33,900 bases of DNA from Sphingopyxis sp. GTDB taxonomy: Bacteria; Pseudomonadota; Alphaproteobacteria; Sphingomonadales; Sphingomonadaceae. The notes under the pieces are model-generated. The model had not been told where the DNA came from, did no database searches, and saw nothing but the letters and a program-made list of their open reading frames with translations. The stretch spans positions 1-33,900 of the forward strand of contig NZ_JAIBES010000095.1 in the NCBI RefSeq assembly GCF_019459305.1. Reading direction: 5' to 3'. Below, piece by piece: positions 31,528-33,900 of the stretch. How positions within the stretch are numbered: position 1 is the first letter of the stretch; each line of letters opens with the position of its first letter. Both the position numbers and the translations under genes were made by a program.

Positions 31528-33843
31528 ATGACGACGACGTACAAGCTGGCTCTGACGCTTTCGACGACCATGGTGATGGCGTTGATCGCTGGCCCGGTCC
31601 ACGCACAGGAGGCACCGACCGAAACCGACGCACCTTTCGCAAGCACCGACATCATCGTCACTGCGCAAAAGCGCGCACAGAATCTGCAGGATGTGCCGGT
31701 CGCGATCTCGGTCGTGTCGGGCGACATGCTCGAGCGATCGAATGTCAATTCAGCCGAACAATTGTTCCAGCGCGTCCCGACACTGACCTTCCGCAAGGGT
31801 AACACCAACAAGGATTCGGCGCTGTCGATCCGCGGCGTCGGCACGATCAGCTTCTCTTCGGGAGTCGAGCCGTCGGTGTCGACAGTGATCGACGGCGTCG
31901 TCTATGCGCGAACTGGCCAGCAGACCTCGGACTTCCTCGACGTCGAACGCATCGAAGTGCTGCGCGGCCCGCAGGGCAGCCTCTTCGGCAAGAACGCCAG
32001 CGCCGGCGTTATCAATATCATAACCCGCGAGCCCGAAAACGAGCTGGGCGGATACATTGATGCCTCGTGGTATGAGGGCAATGAATATCGCATCCGGGGC
32101 AGCATCGGCGGCCCACTCGGCGACGGCGTTAGCGCCTCGCTCACGGGTTTCTGGTCGCAGTTCGATGGCAACGGAAGAAATCTGTTCAACGGCAACAAGG
32201 TCAACGGATATGAACATTGGGGTGTTCGCGGCAAACTGATCGCCGAACCCACCGACACCGTGAAAATTACACTTATCGCCGATTATTCCAAGAACAGCGA
32301 CAACGGTTTCGCCGACAGCATTGGTACCGTTTTCCCGTCGGCGTTCAACAATGCGGTGTTGATTCCCAGCCTTGCGCCGTTGACGCTTGATGGCAAGAAC
32401 AAGGACATCGACAACGACCTCGATCCCTATACCAAGGACAAGAACAGCGGATTATCGGGGCAGATTGACGTCGATCTTGGCGCGGCGACGCTGACATCGA
32501 TCACCGCATACCGGCACTGGTATAATTTCCAGGTCCGCGACGGCGATTTCCGGTCTGATTCCCCGACCAATGTCAACACCGGTACCGCGGCGGGTGATTT
32601 TCTGCTCCACGATCTTGGCGACCTGAAATTTGACCAGTTCACGCAGGAGCTACGCATCGCGTCGGCCAATCCGCAGTTTCTGGAATATGTCGCGGGGCTT
32701 TACTATTATCACACCAAGGAAGTCGATTATTTCAACCGCGTCGTGACGACGTGCACCGCTTCAACCCTTCCGACGGTCGGTGGGCTTACCCCCTGCGCAC
32801 CGGGATCCTCGACCTATGTGACCAATCGGGGCGATGCCGATTTCACCACCAAGCTGACAAGCTATTCGGCGTTCGGCCAGCTGACCGCCAATTTCACCGA
32901 CGCATTGCGAGGCATCGCAGGGCTGCGTTATACTGAGGATAAGGTCGCGTTCGACTTTGCCCGGATTTCGACGTCCACCGCCGCGTTTCCGGGCGTCAAT
33001 CCTGCTTTTTCTGCTTCAGGTTCGGTCAAGGACAATGGCTGGTCGGGCAATGCAGGCCTGCAATATGACGTCAGCGACGACGTCATGGCCTATGGCATGT
33101 ACACGCGCGGCTACAAGGGGCCGGCGCTCAACGTCTTTTTCAACATGCTGGCACGCGACACGGGCGGGATCGCGCCTGAAAAGGCCGATGCGTATGAAGT
33201 CGGCCTGAAAACGCGCTTGTTCGACCGCCGGCTGACACTGAACATCGCGGCCTTTTATGCCAAATATGACAATTATCAGGCCAATTTCCTCGACCTGGTT
33301 GCCGGACAGGTCGTCACGCGCTTGACCAACGCGGGCGAAGTATCGACGCGCGGCATCGAAGTGGATTTCAACGCCGCGATCACCGACGATCTCTCGCTGT
33401 CGGGTGGCTTCAATTATACCGATGCACACATCAACAAGTTCATTTGTCCGGCAGGCGCCGCGATCACCTGCGCCGATGCCATCAACGGCAAGCCGCTGCC
33501 ATTTGCGCCAAAGTACAAGGGCACGGTGACGATGGACTGGCGCCTGCCGCTGAACATCGACGGTTTCAACGTCGATCTGAACAGCTCGCTCGTCTATCAA
33601 AGCAAGACCAATTTCGACATCAACCAGAATCCCAACGCGTTTCAGAACGCCTATGCAATCTGGGATGCCGGGATCAAGGTGAGCACCGACGACAATAAAT
33701 ACAGCCTGTCGTTCATCGTCAAGAACCTCACCAACAAGCAATTCGTCATCCAGCGCATCCCGAACGGCACGAGCTTTATGCGCCAGATCACGCCGCGTGA
33801 TGCCGAACGGTATTTCGGCGTGACCGCGCGGATGAACTTCTAA
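31528..33843 (+). CDS. TonB-dependent outer-membrane receptor
   Basis: The 771-residue receptor has a signal peptide (LALTLSTTMVMALIAGPVHAQ) and a TonB-box-like STDIIVTAQKRAQNLQDVPVAISV. A plug domain follows with LSIRGVG, FLDVERIEVLRGPQGSLFGKNASAGVINIITREP, then a beta-barrel ending in RMNF with a terminal Phe. It imports a substrate across the outer membrane using the TonB-ExbBD system. This plug style (VTAQKR...RGPQGSLFGKNASAGVIN) is very common in sphingomonads, whose receptors take up varied organic compounds. GGGAGG lies 7 nt before the ATG at 31528. Its position beside the LysR and dioxygenase genes suggests uptake of their substrate. Confidence 0.95.
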   Translation: MTTTYKLALTLSTTMVMALIAGPVHAQEAPTETDAPFASTDIIVTAQKRAQNLQDVPVAISVVSGDMLERSNVNSAEQLFQRVPTLTFRKGNTNKDSALSIRGVGTISFSSGVEPSVSTVIDGVVYARTGQQTSDFLDVERIEVLRGPQGSLFGKNASAGVINIITREPENELGGYIDASWYEGNEYRIRGSIGGPLGDGVSASLTGFWSQFDGNGRNLFNGNKVNGYEHWGVRGKLIAEPTDTVKITLIADYSKNSDNGFADSIGTVFPSAFNNAVLIPSLAPLTLDGKNKDIDNDLDPYTKDKNSGLSGQIDVDLGAATLTSITAYRHWYNFQVRDGDFRSDSPTNVNTGTAAGDFLLHDLGDLKFDQFTQELRIASANPQFLEYVAGLYYYHTKEVDYFNRVVTTCTASTLPTVGGLTPCAPGSSTYVTNRGDADFTTKLTSYSAFGQLTANFTDALRGIAGLRYTEDKVAFDFARISTSTAAFPGVNPAFSASGSVKDNGWSGNAGLQYDVSDDVMAYGMYTRGYKGPALNVFFNMLARDTGGIAPEKADAYEVGLKTRLFDRRLTLNIAAFYAKYDNYQANFLDLVAGQVVTRLTNAGEVSTRGIEVDFNAAITDDLSLSGGFNYTDAHINKFICPAGAAITCADAINGKPLPFAPKYKGTVTMDWRLPLNIDGFNVDLNSSLVYQSKTNFDINQNPNAFQNAYAIWDAGIKVSTDDNKYSLSFIVKNLTNKQFVIQRIPNGTSFMRQITPRDAERYFGVTARMNF

Positions 33844-33900
33844 ATCTCATCCTTTCCGGCGCGCGGCCCCGTACGCCGCCCCCCACACGCAAAAAGGAAA

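Overview
The window is high-GC DNA, almost certainly from an alphaproteobacterium of the Sphingomonadaceae. A Sphingopyxis-like organism fits best, but this rests on protein style and small-gene content, not on a marker gene. No rRNA, tRNA, CRISPR array, transposase or phage gene is visible. The gene content is accessory and stress-related: many short membrane or secreted proteins, single-domain response regulators, a sensor-kinase cluster, Ku, hemerythrin, DUF421, MgtC-like and DksA-like proteins.

Layout. 1-6150: a large protein of unknown function with a likely alpha/alpha-barrel fold, then small stress-type proteins, an SDR oxidoreductase, a membrane-anchored hemerythrin, a Gly/Pro-rich hydrophilic protein, and a two-gene DUF421 operon. 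6180-9040 (minus strand): a host-attachment/baeRF-type protein, stand-alone NAD(P)HX dehydratase overlapping a histidine phosphatase, and a DUF6961-like small protein. 9370-13740: a receiver protein overlapping a degenerate receiver, a YqcI/YcgG (GntA-like) protein, a YbiI-like zinc-finger protein, a DUF1328 microprotein and a PRC-barrel-like lipoprotein. 13780-18045: a Cys-containing microprotein, a small basic protein, a decayed response regulator with three lesions, then an intact CHASE3-like histidine kinase, an Rcp1-like receiver and a receiver-HisKA_2 kinase. 18130-22340: an alpha/beta hydrolase, Ku, a KTSC protein, a two-part GNAT protein and a secreted three-repeat coiled-coil protein. 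22920-27790: DUF1989, an L,D-transpeptidase lipoprotein, a second DUF6961-like protein, an MgtC/SapB protein and an exported SH3-MBL hydrolase. 28658-33843: an FMN reductase and a phytanoyl-CoA-type dioxygenase in one operon, a divergent LysR regulator and a TonB-dependent receptor, which together look like an uptake and catabolism locus.

Possible common thread. One perfect match to the alphaproteobacterial general-stress (EcfG sigma) promoter, GGAAC-N16-CGTT, lies before the DUF1328 gene. Two matches with an intact -35 and one mismatch in the -10 lie before the receiver pair and the SDR/hemerythrin genes, and several weaker ones lie before other stress-type genes. HisKA_2 kinases and single-domain receivers are the classes that feed PhyR/EcfG in sphingomonads, so this may be an EcfG-controlled stress island. 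By chance about half a perfect match, and a couple of intergenic one-mismatch matches, would be expected in a window this size, so the set is a hypothesis.

Sequence quality looks uneven near the left edge (run of eight G) and around 28307-28410 (run of ten G and many C/G runs), so frames there should be read with caution.
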